Positions 9,166 through 22,013 are shown, counted from the stretch's first letter. The stretch is 64,000 bases of DNA from Paludisphaera borealis (GCF_001956985.1 NZ_CP019082.1:310001-374000), one strand, 5' to 3'. The notes: generated from the letters alone by a model not told the origin. Made by a program: numbers and translations.

Positions 9166-11271
9166 ATGACCATGACGGTCCGCTTCAGGTGCCTGTTTGT
9201 TCTCTCGCTTGTGATCGCCGCGCATCCGATCAACGCCAAGGCCGACGACGGCGGGACGTTGAAGGCCGGCGCGTTCGCGATCGACGTCTCGCCCCAGACC
9301 TTCCCCGTGATCGTCAACGGCGGCTTCCTCCAGGCCAAGGCCGACAAGGTCCGCGACCCGGTCTTCGCCCGCTGTCTGGTCATCGACGACGGCAAGGCCC
9401 GGCTGGCGATCGCGATCGTCGACAGTTGCATGATGCCCCGCGAGCTGATCGACCAGGCCAAGGCGCTCACGCACCAGAAGACCGGCATCGCCGTCGACCG
9501 GATGCTGATCGCCGCCACCCACACGCACACCGCGCCCTCGGTGATGGGCGCGCTGGGGACGCCCGTCGATCCGGCCTATGCGGCGTTTTTGCCCGCGAAG
9601 ATCGCCGAGGGGATCGAGCGGGCCGCCGCCGCCCTCGCGCCGGCGAAGGTCGGCTGGGCCGCGATCGACGACGAGGCCCATACCCACTGTCGGCGCTGGA
9701 TTCGACGGTCCGATCGGATGATCGAAGACCCGTTCGGCGTTCGCAACGTCCGGGCCAACATGCACCCGGGCCACATCAACCCCGACGTCGTCGGCCCGTC
9801 GGGCGCGGTCGATCCGGGGCTCACGCTGCTGGCGATCCAGTCGACCTCGGGCCGGCCGATCGCGGTCCTGGCCAACTACTCGATGCACTACTTCGGCTCG
9901 GAGCCGGTCTCGGCCGACTACTACGGCCGGTTCGCCAAGGCGCTCGCCCGCAAGCTCGGCGCAGAGGCTAAAGACGACTCGTTCGTCGCCATCATGTCGC
10001 AAGGGACCAGCGGCGACCAGCAGTGGATGGACTACGGCAAACCCAGCAGCAATCCCGGCATCGACGCCTTCGCCGACCAGGTCGCCGACACCGCGTTTCG
10101 GGCCTACCAGTCGATCAAGACGTTCGACGACCATCCGCCCGTCGCCATGGCCCAGACCACGCTGACCCTGCGCCGGCGGACGCCCGACGCCGAGCGGCTG
10201 AAGTGGGCCCGCGCGGTCGTCGACAAGATGGGCGACCGCGTCGCGAAGAGCATTCCCGAGGTCTACGCCAAGGAGGCGATCTATCTGCACGATGAGCCCG
10301 AGCGGACGCTCAAGCTCCAGGCGATCCGCATCGGCGGCCTCGGCGTGGCGGCGATCCCCGACGAGGTCTACGGACTCACCGGCCTGAAGATCAAGGCCCG
10401 CAGCCCGCTCGCCACGACGATGAACATCGAGCTGGCCAACGGCTCCGAGGGCTACATCCCGCCCCCCGAGCAGCACGCGCTCGGCGGCTACACCACCTGG
10501 CCCGCGCGCACCGCCGGGCTCGAAGTGCAGGCCGAACCGAAGATCGTCGACGCCGTGCTTGGGCTGCTGGAACAGGTCGCCGGCCAGCCGCGGCGCCACG
10601 ACGTCCCGATCGCCTCGCGGTACGCCCAGATCGTCCTCGCCTCGCGTCCCTCGGCCTTCTGGCGGCTCGACGAGATGGACGGGGCCGTCGCCCACGACGC
10701 GACCGGCCACGAGCATCCGGCCCAGAGGACGCCGGGCGTCGCGCTCTATCTGCCAGGCCCCGAGCTGCCGGGCTTCCGCGTCGGTCCCCGAACCAACCGA
10801 TCCAACCACCTGGCGGGCGGCACGATCGCCGGCAAGCTCGACGTCTCGGCCGAGGTCTACGCCGTCGACTTCTGGTTCTGGAACGGAGTGGCGAAGGACG
10901 CCGTCCTGCTGGAGCGGAGCCGCGACAAGACCCCCGGCGACGCCCTCGGCCTGACCCTGGCCGGCCGGCTCGCCTTCACCCACGGCTCCGGCAAGTCCGA
11001 ATCCGCGCTCGTCGGCAAGACCGAGATCGCCCCCAAGGCCTGGCATCACGTCGCCCTTGTCCGCCAGGGCCGTGGCGTCGTCGTCTACCTCGACGGGAAG
11101 CCTGAGATCCAGGGCGAGACCGACGCCGACGCGTCGGGCCTCGGCTCGACGTTCACCCTCGGCGACCGCCTCGAAGGCAAGCTCGACGAGGTCGCGATCT
11201 ACGCCCGGGCACTGACCCCTACCGAAGTCGCCGAGCACCACAAGGCCGCGACCGACCCGACCGGTGACTGA
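9166..11271 (+). CDS. Secreted neutral ceramidase-like protein with C-terminal LamG-like domain
   Basis: 701 aa with a signal peptide (residues 1-26, cleavage near NAKADD). Residues 30-470 resemble the N-terminal domain of neutral/alkaline non-lysosomal ceramidase: KAGAFAIDVSP at the start, a zinc-ligand-like ATHTHTAPSVMG (H119, H121), VLANYSMHYFG and MSQGTSGDQQW. From about residue 480 to the end there is a concanavalin A/LamG-like domain (SRPSAFWRLDE ... WHHVALVRQGRGVVVYLDGK ... LDEVAIYARALTPTEV). True ceramidases act on sphingolipids. Planctomycete homologues are numerous and untested, so the substrate is open. The LamG domain suggests binding of a carbohydrate or a surface. No operon partner. 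Confidence 0.82.
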   Translation: MTMTVRFRCLFVLSLVIAAHPINAKADDGGTLKAGAFAIDVSPQTFPVIVNGGFLQAKADKVRDPVFARCLVIDDGKARLAIAIVDSCMMPRELIDQAKALTHQKTGIAVDRMLIAATHTHTAPSVMGALGTPVDPAYAAFLPAKIAEGIERAAAALAPAKVGWAAIDDEAHTHCRRWIRRSDRMIEDPFGVRNVRANMHPGHINPDVVGPSGAVDPGLTLLAIQSTSGRPIAVLANYSMHYFGSEPVSADYYGRFAKALARKLGAEAKDDSFVAIMSQGTSGDQQWMDYGKPSSNPGIDAFADQVADTAFRAYQSIKTFDDHPPVAMAQTTLTLRRRTPDAERLKWARAVVDKMGDRVAKSIPEVYAKEAIYLHDEPERTLKLQAIRIGGLGVAAIPDEVYGLTGLKIKARSPLATTMNIELANGSEGYIPPPEQHALGGYTTWPARTAGLEVQAEPKIVDAVLGLLEQVAGQPRRHDVPIASRYAQIVLASRPSAFWRLDEMDGAVAHDATGHEHPAQRTPGVALYLPGPELPGFRVGPRTNRSNHLAGGTIAGKLDVSAEVYAVDFWFWNGVAKDAVLLERSRDKTPGDALGLTLAGRLAFTHGSGKSESALVGKTEIAPKAWHHVALVRQGRGVVVYLDGKPEIQGETDADASGLGSTFTLGDRLEGKLDEVAIYARALTPTEVAEHHKAATDPTGD

Positions 11272-11325
11272 CGCAGATCCCCCACGGACGGCGGGAATGG
11301 ATCAAAACAGGCTGTCGCGAACATG

Positions 11326-11452
11326 CCTTCTCCCCCCTGGGGGAGAAGGTGGCCGGAACGGCCGGATGAGGGGGATTTGCGAAGGCCAAGGCGATCGTAG
11401 ACCCCTCATCCGCCGCTGCGCGGCACCTTCTCCCCTCACAAGGAGAGAAGGG
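11326..11452. repeat. Two-armed inverted repeat element
   Basis: Two related segments face each other. The left one begins CCTTCTCCCCCCTGGGG and ends GGCCGGATGAGGGGG; the right one begins ACCCCTCATCCGCCGC and ends with CCTTCTCCCC and AAGGAGAGAAGG. Each arm also contains a local palindrome. The CCCTCATCCG...CCTTCTCCCC combination is a dispersed intergenic repeat type seen in many GC-rich bacterial genomes (from memory). It lies between convergent genes, where it could also act as a bidirectional terminator. Confidence 0.6.
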
Positions 11453-11518
11453 AATTCGACCTCGGCTCGTGTGCAACTCAAAAGAAAACCGACATGGCTC
11501 ATATCGAACGATCTCGAT

Positions 11519-11806
11519 TCACGTCTCCTTTTCCAGCGACTGTTCGATGTACCGCCGCACCGGCCGCTCGAACAGCTTGAACGCCAGCGGCACGCGACCC
11601 CGCGCGTGGACGTGCGTGTCGTCCAGACTCATCGTCACCTCGTACGACGGTCCCGTGAGCACCGCCGACGTCCGGTCGTCCGACCACGACACCTTATGAA
11701 TCCAGCGCCCGTGCTCGGCGTGGGCCTTCTCGATCCCCTTCACGAAGTTCTCCCGCGCCACCTCGGGAGGCTGGCCGTGCTCGAACGACATGTTCACCTG
11801 GGCCAT
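11519..11806 (-). CDS. Polyhydroxyalkanoic acid system (PHA_gran_rgn) family protein
   Basis: 95 aa, no signal peptide. The sequence pattern EVARENFVKGIEKAHAEHG, then W-x-D, a central GPSYEVTMSLDD and the C-terminal half GRVPLAFKLFERPVRRYI matches the small alpha/beta family described as putative PHA-granule region proteins. Members are found near polyhydroxyalkanoate synthesis genes in proteobacteria, but here there is no PHA gene nearby, so a role in granules is only a family-based guess. It is convergent with the ceramidase-like gene and divergent from the secreted protein at 11960. An ACGGAAGGT stretch precedes the start ATG. Confidence 0.65.
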   Translation of the reverse strand: MAQVNMSFEHGQPPEVARENFVKGIEKAHAEHGRWIHKVSWSDDRTSAVLTGPSYEVTMSLDDTHVHARGRVPLAFKLFERPVRRYIEQSLEKET

Positions 11807-11959
11807 GGCGAAAATCCTCGAAAGGTTGACGGAAGGTTAAATTGACAGGCGTACACTGTCGATGTAAGTTGCACCGTCGATCGTAGCGGAGCAACGGATG
11901 AAGAGGCGTCAGGCGGCCGTGTTCCCGTGGTCCTTACTTACAAATTGAGGAGGATTGTC

Positions 11960-12523
11960 ATGCTACGGATCTTCTATTTCAACGCGCTGGTGCTTGTCGC
12001 AAGTCTGGCTTTCACCGTCGTCGGGCCGGTCTCGGCGGACGACAAGGGGGGCGGCGGATCGCCGGTCGCGGCCCGGGAGGCGTTCGCGAAGCTCAAGACG
12101 CTCAAGGGCGACTGGAACAACAAGTCGGAGATGAAGCACCAGGACGAGACGCATAAAAGCGACAGCAAGGTGATCTACAAGCTGACCGGCGCCGGTTCCG
12201 CCCTGGTCGAGACCGATTTCCCCGACACCGGGCACGAGATGGTCTCGGTCTACCATCTCGACCGCGACGACCTTCGAATGACCCACTACTGCGCGGCGCA
12301 GAACCAACCCCGGTTCAAGCTCGACCGCGACCATTCCACGCTCGACAAGCTGGTCTTCGTCTTCGACGGCGGCTCGAACCTGGACCCCGCCAAGGATATG
12401 TATATCAGCGGCATGACGATGGTCTTCGAGAAGGACGGCCGCGTCGTCTGCAACTGGGACTCGAAATTCAACGGCAAGGACGCCGGGACCACCGTCTTCC
12501 AGTTGAGCCGGGCCGCGAAATGA
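11960..12523 (+). CDS. Secreted protein of unknown function
   Basis: 187 aa from the ATG at 11960, chosen because TTGAGGAGGATTG sits immediately upstream. A signal peptide (MLRIFYFNALVLVASLAF..., cleavage near VSADD) leads into a small domain with the pattern FAKLKTLKGDWNNKSE, LTGAGSALVETDFP, MVSVYHLDRDDLRMTHYC and a C-terminal beta strand TTVFQLSR. The order of strands resembles lipocalin-like or DUF1579-like beta barrels that are common in planctomycete periplasms, but I cannot assign a named family. It is followed after 132 bases by the ThuA gene in the same direction. Confidence 0.8.
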   Translation: MLRIFYFNALVLVASLAFTVVGPVSADDKGGGGSPVAAREAFAKLKTLKGDWNNKSEMKHQDETHKSDSKVIYKLTGAGSALVETDFPDTGHEMVSVYHLDRDDLRMTHYCAAQNQPRFKLDRDHSTLDKLVFVFDGGSNLDPAKDMYISGMTMVFEKDGRVVCNWDSKFNGKDAGTTVFQLSRAAK

Positions 12524-12655
12524 CCGTTCCGTCCCCCGCCTCGTCCCCGGACGCGGCCGTCGCTTCTCTCGGCGGGTTGTTGAACTCGGCGACGGTCGCT
12601 GTATCCTAGGAGCCGGCCACGAGATGGAAGACACGCTGACTGGGGGACGACGACC

Positions 12656-13552
12656 ATGGTTCGAGGGATTGGCTTCCGGGTGCTGACGGGGATCTTCGCC
12701 ATCGGGCTGGCGTTCGGCGTCTCGACGTCGGCGAGCGCGGCCGAGAAGGTTCGCGTTCTCATCATCGACGGGCAGAACAACCACACCTGGAAGAACATGA
12801 CGCCGCCGATGAAGGCCGACCTGGAGCGTTCGGGCCGGTTCGACGTGACGGTGGCGACCGCTCCCCCGGCCAAGTCGCCCAAGGAAGCCTGGGATTCGTT
12901 CCGCCCCGACTTCAGCAAGTACGACGTCGTCGTTAGCAACTACAATGGCGAAGCCTGGCCCAAAGAGGTTCAGAAGGCGCTTGAGGAGTACGTCGCCGGC
13001 GGCGGCGGGCTGGCGATCATCCACGCGGCGAACAACGCGTTCTCCGACTGGCCGGAGTACAACAAGATGATCGGCCTCGGCTGGCGCGACCCCAAGTTCG
13101 GCGACCGGGTCACGGTCGACGACGCGGGCCAGGTCGTCCGCACGCCCAAGGGCGAGGGCCCGGGCTCGGGCCACGGCCCCACGCATCCCTTCACGATCAA
13201 GGTTCGCAAGCCCGACCACCCGATCACCAAGGGGATGCCCGCCGAGTGGCTCCACGCCAAGGACGAGCTTTACCACGGCCAGCGCGGGCCGGCCGAGCAC
13301 ATGGAGATCCTCGCCACCGCTTATTCCGACAAGGAACACAAGGGGACCGAGACCAATGAGCCGATGATCTGGGTGATCCCCTACGGCAAGGGGCGGGTCT
13401 TCACCACGGTGATGGGCCACGTCATGAACGACGACGACCAGGCCATCCGGTGCCCCGGCTTTCGCACGGTGCTGCTCCGAGGGACCGAATGGGCCGCCAC
13501 CGGCGACGTGACGATCCCCATCCCCGACGACTTCCCCAAGGCCGGCAAGTAA
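12656..13552 (+). CDS. ThuA-like domain protein, secreted
   Basis: 298 aa with a signal peptide (residues 1-29, cleavage near ASAAEK). The body is a ThuA domain (class I glutamine amidotransferase-like fold): VRVLIIDGQNNHTWKNM at the start, FSKYDVVVSNYNGE, GGGLAIIHAANNAFSDWPEY in the centre, HPITKGMPAEWLHAKDELYH and GKGRVFTTVMGH near the end. The family was named after a trehalose utilisation gene of Sinorhizobium. In planctomycetes secreted ThuA proteins are numerous and probably act on sugars or glycoconjugates, which is an inference. The nucleophilic cysteine of true amidotransferases is absent at the expected place (IIHAANN). Confidence 0.88.
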   Translation: MVRGIGFRVLTGIFAIGLAFGVSTSASAAEKVRVLIIDGQNNHTWKNMTPPMKADLERSGRFDVTVATAPPAKSPKEAWDSFRPDFSKYDVVVSNYNGEAWPKEVQKALEEYVAGGGGLAIIHAANNAFSDWPEYNKMIGLGWRDPKFGDRVTVDDAGQVVRTPKGEGPGSGHGPTHPFTIKVRKPDHPITKGMPAEWLHAKDELYHGQRGPAEHMEILATAYSDKEHKGTETNEPMIWVIPYGKGRVFTTVMGHVMNDDDQAIRCPGFRTVLLRGTEWAATGDVTIPIPDDFPKAGK

Positions 13553-13623
13553 CCTCGTCACAAAGCCTCCCGCTCTCCAGGGAAGGACGTCTCTCGCCTC
13601 GCGAATACTGACGGAGAGCCCCC

Positions 13624-14799
13624 ATGGCCAGCCCCGACAGCGAACAGCCGATGCCGCTCGACGACGCCGCGCCCGTCGTCAAGGTCGCCCCGAAGCCCGA
13701 GCGGTTGCTCTCCATTGACGCCCTGCGCGGCTTCGACATGTTCTGGATCATCGGCGGCGACGCCCTCGTGCGTTCCCTCTGCAAATGGTGGGGGACGCCC
13801 GGGGCGGCGATGTTCGGCGAGCAGTTCGAGCATGTCGAGTGGCAGGGCTTCCGGTTCTACGACCTGATCTTCCCCCTCTTCCTGTTCCTGGTCGGGGTCG
13901 TCATCCCGTTCTCGCTCACCAAGTACCAGACCGGCGAACACCCCCGATCGCAGGCGCTTCAGCGGACGGCGCGGCGGGTGGTTCTGCTGTTCTTGCTGGG
14001 GCTGATCAATGGCGGGCTCCTCAAGCTCGATTTCGCCAACCTCCGCGTGGCCGGCGTCTTGCAGCGGATCGCGGTGTGTTACGGGATCGCGGCGGTCATC
14101 TACCTGTTCACGAAGACCCGAACCCAGGCGCTGATCGTCGCGGGAATCCTCGTCGGATACTGGGCGATTCTGACGTTCGTACCGGCTCCCGAGTCGCACA
14201 AGGCGGGCGATTTCAGCATCGAGACCAACCTCTCCGGCTACCTCGATCGTCATTTCCTGCCCGGCAAGATCTTCAAGAGCTACTACGGCTTCGGCGACAA
14301 CGAAGGTCTGCTCTCGACCATCCCCGCCGTGGCCACCGCGCTGCTGGGAGTCCTCGCCGGCCAGTGGCTCATGACCGCCCGGCGCCCCGGCGCCAAGGCC
14401 GCCGGCCTGATCGCCTCGGGGGCCGTCAGCGTGGCTCTCGGTTACCTCTGGGGGCGCGACTTCCCGATCATCAAGATCCTCTGGACCAGCAGCTTCGTCC
14501 TCGTGGCCGGCGGCTTCAGCCTGATGTTGCTGGGCCTCTTCTACACGATCATCGACGTCTGGAAGCTCCGCGCCTGGTCGTTCTTCTTCGTGGTGATCGG
14601 GATGAACGCCATCACGATCTACGTCGCGCAGAACATCGTCCCGTTCCGCGAGATCGCGCAGTTCTTCCTAAACGGTTTCGCCCACACCCGATATTGCAGC
14701 GACCTCGCCCGCCCCGCGCTCATGGCCGCCGGCGTGCTGGCCGCGAAATGGCTGTTCCTCTATCACCTGTACCGCACCAAGACCTTCCTGCGGGTCTGA
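13624..14799 (+). CDS. Heparan-alpha-glucosaminide N-acetyltransferase-like (DUF5009/NagX-type) membrane acyltransferase
   Basis: 391 aa with about ten membrane segments. The family hallmark ERLLSIDALRGFDMFWIIGG is at residues 24-43, followed by FYDLIFPLFLFLVGVVIPF and the C-terminal MNAITIYVAQNIVPF and YRTKTFLRV. Related proteins include human HGSNAT and bacterial NagX, which acetylate amino sugars across a membrane or transport them. The soluble histidine-bearing loop of HGSNAT is not obvious. The gene is complete, with its natural C-terminal end, although the IS110 element begins within 50 bases of its stop codon, so the insertion left it intact. Confidence 0.87.
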   Translation: MASPDSEQPMPLDDAAPVVKVAPKPERLLSIDALRGFDMFWIIGGDALVRSLCKWWGTPGAAMFGEQFEHVEWQGFRFYDLIFPLFLFLVGVVIPFSLTKYQTGEHPRSQALQRTARRVVLLFLLGLINGGLLKLDFANLRVAGVLQRIAVCYGIAAVIYLFTKTRTQALIVAGILVGYWAILTFVPAPESHKAGDFSIETNLSGYLDRHFLPGKIFKSYYGFGDNEGLLSTIPAVATALLGVLAGQWLMTARRPGAKAAGLIASGAVSVALGYLWGRDFPIIKILWTSSFVLVAGGFSLMLLGLFYTIIDVWKLRAWSFFFVVIGMNAITIYVAQNIVPFREIAQFFLNGFAHTRYCSDLARPALMAAGVLAAKWLFLYHLYRTKTFLRV

Positions 14800-14848
14800 T
14801 CGCGTGGCCTCGAAATTGGCTTCTTCTGAAAATCTTCCGGGCCATGTG

Positions 14849-15997
14849 TCAGGCTGCAGGGGCTGGTAGTTGGCGTTCGCGGTAGTCGGCCCCGTTCTTG
14901 AGCAGGTGCCAGATCACCACCAGGATCTTGTGCGCCACGGCGATCAGAGCCTTCTTTTTCCCGAGTCGTGGGACCCATCGACGGTAGCAGATGCTGAAGG
15001 CGGTGTTCTTGGCGTGGCTGGCCGACCACGCCGACTGCACCAGGAGCGAACGCAGCCACGGACTCCCCTTGGTCGTCTTGCCGCTGCGGCGTTTGCCGGC
15101 GCTTTGGTCGTTGCCCGGGCACAGCCCCGCCCAGGAGCAGAGGTGGCCCGCGGTCGGGAACGACTCCACGTCCGGCCCGATCTCCCCCACGATCACCTCC
15201 GCCGCCCGATCCCCCACTCCGGGGATCCCCTGGAGCCGGCCCGCCGCCTCGTCGAACGGCCTCATGGCCTCGTCGATCCGCTCGTCCAGCCGCTCGATCA
15301 GGCGTTCCAACGCGTCGATCTGATCCGTCAGCAGCCGGAGCACGAAGCGGTGGTGGTCGGTGACCCGGCCCAACAGCGCCCGCCTCAGCTCGGGGATCTT
15401 GCCCCGGAGCCGCTGCTTGGCCAGATCGGCCAGCTTCTCCGGGTCGTCCTGGCCGTCGATGATCGCCCGGATCATGGCGCGCCCCGAGGCCCCCAGGACG
15501 TCGCTGGCCACCGACCCCAGCTTGACGTTGGCGTCCTCCAGCGTCTTCTGGAGGCGATTGGCCACCGCGGCGCGGTCGCGGACCAACTCGGTGCGCTGCC
15601 GGGTCAGGTCGCGAAGCTCGCGGATCTCCGGCTTGGGGATGAAGCTGGGCGACAGCAGGCCGTGCTGGAGCAACTGGGCGATCCACTCGGCGTCCTTGAC
15701 GTCGGTCTTGCGGCCGGGGACCTGCTTGAGCCGCCCGGCGTTGACCAGCATCACGTCGAATCGCCCTTCCAGGATGTGGAAGATCGGCTTCCAGTAGACG
15801 CCCGTGCTCTCCATGGCGACCTCGCGGACGCCGTGGGCGTCGAGCCAGTCGGCCAGGGCCAGCAAGTCCGCGGTCATCGTGCCGAAGGTGTGGACCACCG
15901 AGGCGACCGAGCCGTCGGGGTTGATGTGGCGGACGCAGGCGACGACGGTCTTCTTGTGGACGTCGAGCCCGGCGCAGCGATCGTGAACGATGTCCAT
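14849..15997 (-). CDS. IS110-family transposase (DEDD recombinase)
   Basis: 382 aa from the ATG at 15997, preceded by GGAGGGGACGTC. The N-terminal RuvC-like DEDD domain is complete: D12 in GLDVHKKT, E63 in AMESTGVYW, D99 and D102 in KTDVKDAEW. A coiled central region follows. The C-terminal Transposase_20 domain starts with GIPGVGDRAAEVIVGEIG and contains the serine-bearing block GNDQSAGKRRSGK (S299 is the likely nucleophile). The length is in the range for IS110 transposases. No frameshift or truncation is seen, so the enzyme is probably functional. Longer in-frame starts run into the non-coding end of the element and are not favoured. Confidence 0.93.
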   Translation of the reverse strand: MDIVHDRCAGLDVHKKTVVACVRHINPDGSVASVVHTFGTMTADLLALADWLDAHGVREVAMESTGVYWKPIFHILEGRFDVMLVNAGRLKQVPGRKTDVKDAEWIAQLLQHGLLSPSFIPKPEIRELRDLTRQRTELVRDRAAVANRLQKTLEDANVKLGSVASDVLGASGRAMIRAIIDGQDDPEKLADLAKQRLRGKIPELRRALLGRVTDHHRFVLRLLTDQIDALERLIERLDERIDEAMRPFDEAAGRLQGIPGVGDRAAEVIVGEIGPDVESFPTAGHLCSWAGLCPGNDQSAGKRRSGKTTKGSPWLRSLLVQSAWSASHAKNTAFSICYRRWVPRLGKKKALIAVAHKILVVIWHLLKNGADYRERQLPAPAA

Positions 15998-16265
15998 GAC
16001 GTCCCCTCCAACTCGAGTGGTCGGAAACGAAGCAGTCCGAGCCGGTGGGACGACCTCGGGGCGTAAAGCAGTTTCTTCTACGTGCTCCCCCGCTTCCGGG
16101 GGGCGACAGGACGGGGTTCGACATGAAGTCGAGCCGAGGCCGGGACCAAGTTCCTTCGCGGGTTCGCGACACCAAAGCCAATGACGGCCTCTCGCCCAGG
16201 GCCGGACATCCGCAGCATAACCCAACCCGACCCCATTTTCATGGGACGGGTTGAGCCAAAGGCTC
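15998..16265 (-). ncRNA. Candidate IS110 bridge RNA region upstream of the transposase
   Basis: Read on the minus strand, this gene-free stretch folds into a series of small hairpins. They are TGAGCC/GGCTCA with a 3-base loop (about 16252-16266), an AACCCG...CGGGTT stem enclosing CCCAT/ATGGG (16224-16252), TCGAC/GTCGA around 16116-16132, and a perfect CCCCCG-GAAG-CGGGGG stem-loop at 16087-16102. Bridge RNAs of IS110 elements are encoded in exactly this position. The assignment rests on position and visible hairpins only; donor and target guide loops were not identified. Confidence 0.35.
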
Positions 16266-16333
16266 ATGACCGTTCCTTCGCGCCGAAACGCAGGCGATCG
16301 ACGACTCTCCCCGACGATCCGGGGCCAACCCCA

Positions 16334-16690
16334 ATTGGCTTCGTTTGCCCAAAATAAGCGGTTCTTTCGGCCCTCCAAAGACCAGACGCCGGACCTCCTT
16401 CGGCTCGCCGTTCCGGCTGGCTGATCGAGCCGACGCGTCGGGCGATTGGGTTCGTTTGCGCCCGTCGAAGCGGCTGGTGAGTTTCGTAATGCCTTCAAGT
16501 GCAATGGCTTGTGTTTAGTCATGGAGTTGGGTTCGTTCGCGCGTCTTCTTCGGTTCGGCTTCTCCGTCCTCACGGTGGGAGGCGATCGAAACATCGCGGC
16601 GGTTCGATCGGTGGGCAGTGCCCACCCTGCCAGATTGGCTTCGTTTGCGCGTTTTTAAGCCTGGCTGGGGTGCCCGGCCGATTGGGTTTG
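16334..16690. repeat. Irregularly spaced copies of ATTGGSTTCGTTTGCGC
   Basis: Copies are at 16334-16348 (ATTGGCTTCGTTTGC), 16445-16461 (ATTGGGTTCGTTTGCGC), 16526-16542 (GTTGGGTTCGTTCGCGC) and 16634-16650 (ATTGGCTTCGTTTGCGC), with a partial copy at 16681-16690. Spacings are 111, 81 and 108 bases and the spacers differ in sequence and length. On the opposite strand the motif translates as a repeated NEPN or TKPI peptide, a pattern I associate with spurious ORFs in planctomycete intergenic DNA. Confidence 0.65.
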
Positions 16691-16810
16691 ATCTGAGAAT
16701 CGTTCGTGGGACCGACTGGGGGATGATCGGGGAGCGGAATACAAACCGCGATGACGCCTTCGGGACACCCAGCCTCATGAAAATGGGGGATCGCGGTCGG
16801 CCGGGTCCGA

Positions 16811-16890
16811 TTACAAGCTCGAAGCGCCAGCGAGTGCATTTCCGGTCGGACGTTTGAATCCATGCACTCGCTGGCGCTCCGGGCTTGTAA
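16811..16890. repeat. Dispersed palindromic repeat, copy A
   Basis: Left arm 16811-16839 starts TTACAAGCTCGAAGCG and right arm 16862-16890 ends GGGCTTGTAA. The arms are 29 bases and complementary at 27 positions, with a 22-base loop. The core GCGCCAGCGAGTG is shared with copies at 16931 and 41831. A very stable hairpin would form in DNA or RNA. Confidence 0.85.
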
Positions 16891-16930
16891 TCGGGCATGC
16901 ACCGGTTCGCCTCAAGGCTATTTTCATGGC

Positions 16931-16990
16931 AGCTCGAAGCGCCAGCGAGTGCATTTCCGGTCGGCCAGCGGGGAATTCACTCGCTACAAG
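16931..16990. repeat. Dispersed palindromic repeat, copy B (degenerate)
   Basis: A direct repeat of the left half of copy A (AGCTCGAAGCGCCAGCG to CATTTCCGGTCGG, 34 bases identical), followed after a short spacer by a truncated right arm (TTCACTCGCT then ACAAG). The middle of the right arm, including CTGGCGCTTCG, is missing. Confidence 0.75.
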
Positions 16991-17145
16991 TCGCGTTGCC
17001 CCTACGTAGAATTTACAACCGATCGTGTTTGGGAATCATCCGTTTCGACGGTGTGTGTGGGATCGCGGTGGATTCTCTCGATCCAAAGCTGGTGTCGCCA
17101 AGAACGGGGAAAGGTGCGATAATTGTTGAAAACGAGGCCTGCCCA

Positions 17146-20265
<3,120 letters not shown>

Positions 20266-20273
20266 CGCCCGTC

Positions 20274-21728
<1,455 letters not shown>

Positions 21729-22013
21729 TTCCGATCCGTCGAGAGCAAAATCGGTCGTATCGCGCCGAATGCGGACGCAATGCGCGAAGACGATGGTTGA
21801 TGCAACAAACAGCACGAAAACCGTCGCCGCCGGGCGCGGCGGTCCGTCCGAACATCGTCAAGCGGATGAAAATGTCGTAGTATCTGGATGTCCGCATAGG
21901 ATTGTGCGTGGCGTTCGTCGTCGAACGCGCAGGTGTTTGACGTATAGATATTCAGGCATGTCGGATTCAGGCATCCATAGGTGGAGATTTCTAAAGACGC
22001 TTTCGTCTAGCAC

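Larger units (their letters stand above)
14849..16265 (-). mobile_element. IS110-family insertion sequence (ends not determined)
   Basis: The element consists of one transposase gene (14849-15997) and about 270 bases of structured non-coding sequence upstream of it. Like other IS110 elements it shows no clear long terminal inverted repeats or target duplication, so the boundaries given here are the gene stop on one side and the last small hairpin on the other. It lies between the intact HGSNAT-like gene and a repeat-rich gene desert. The IS110 group (as opposed to IS1111) typically carries its long non-coding end upstream of the transposase, as here. Confidence 0.75.
16266..17145. other. Repeat-rich gene desert between the IS110 element and 17146
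   Basis: About 880 bases without a credible gene. It contains at least four copies of a short degenerate motif (16334-16690), one complete and one degenerate copy of a palindromic repeat (16811-16890 and 16931-16990), and the upstream region of the cytochrome-c/DUF1553 gene. All open frames here have repeat-derived or arginine-rich compositions and no plausible ribosome binding sites. Confidence 0.7.

Noticed and set aside
7582-11241. Very long minus-strand open frame across lemA, Uma2 and the ceramidase-like gene
   Set aside because: It lies antisense to two clear plus-strand genes and out of frame with lemA. Its composition (Asp/Gly/Arg/Val-rich, no domains) is the usual shadow of GC-rich coding sequence.
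14849-16594. Longer start for the transposase, reaching into the upstream region
   Set aside because: The extra 199 residues run through the hairpin-rich non-coding end and the dispersed motif; the ATG at 15997 has a strong ribosome binding site and the family-typical start.
16334-16690. CRISPR-like repeat array
   Set aside because: Repeat units are 15-17 bases, degenerate and unevenly spaced, and no cas genes are near.
16515-16902. Short minus-strand ORFs with NEPN/TKPI peptides
   Set aside because: They are translations of the dispersed repeat motif, with no start signals or homology that I recognise.
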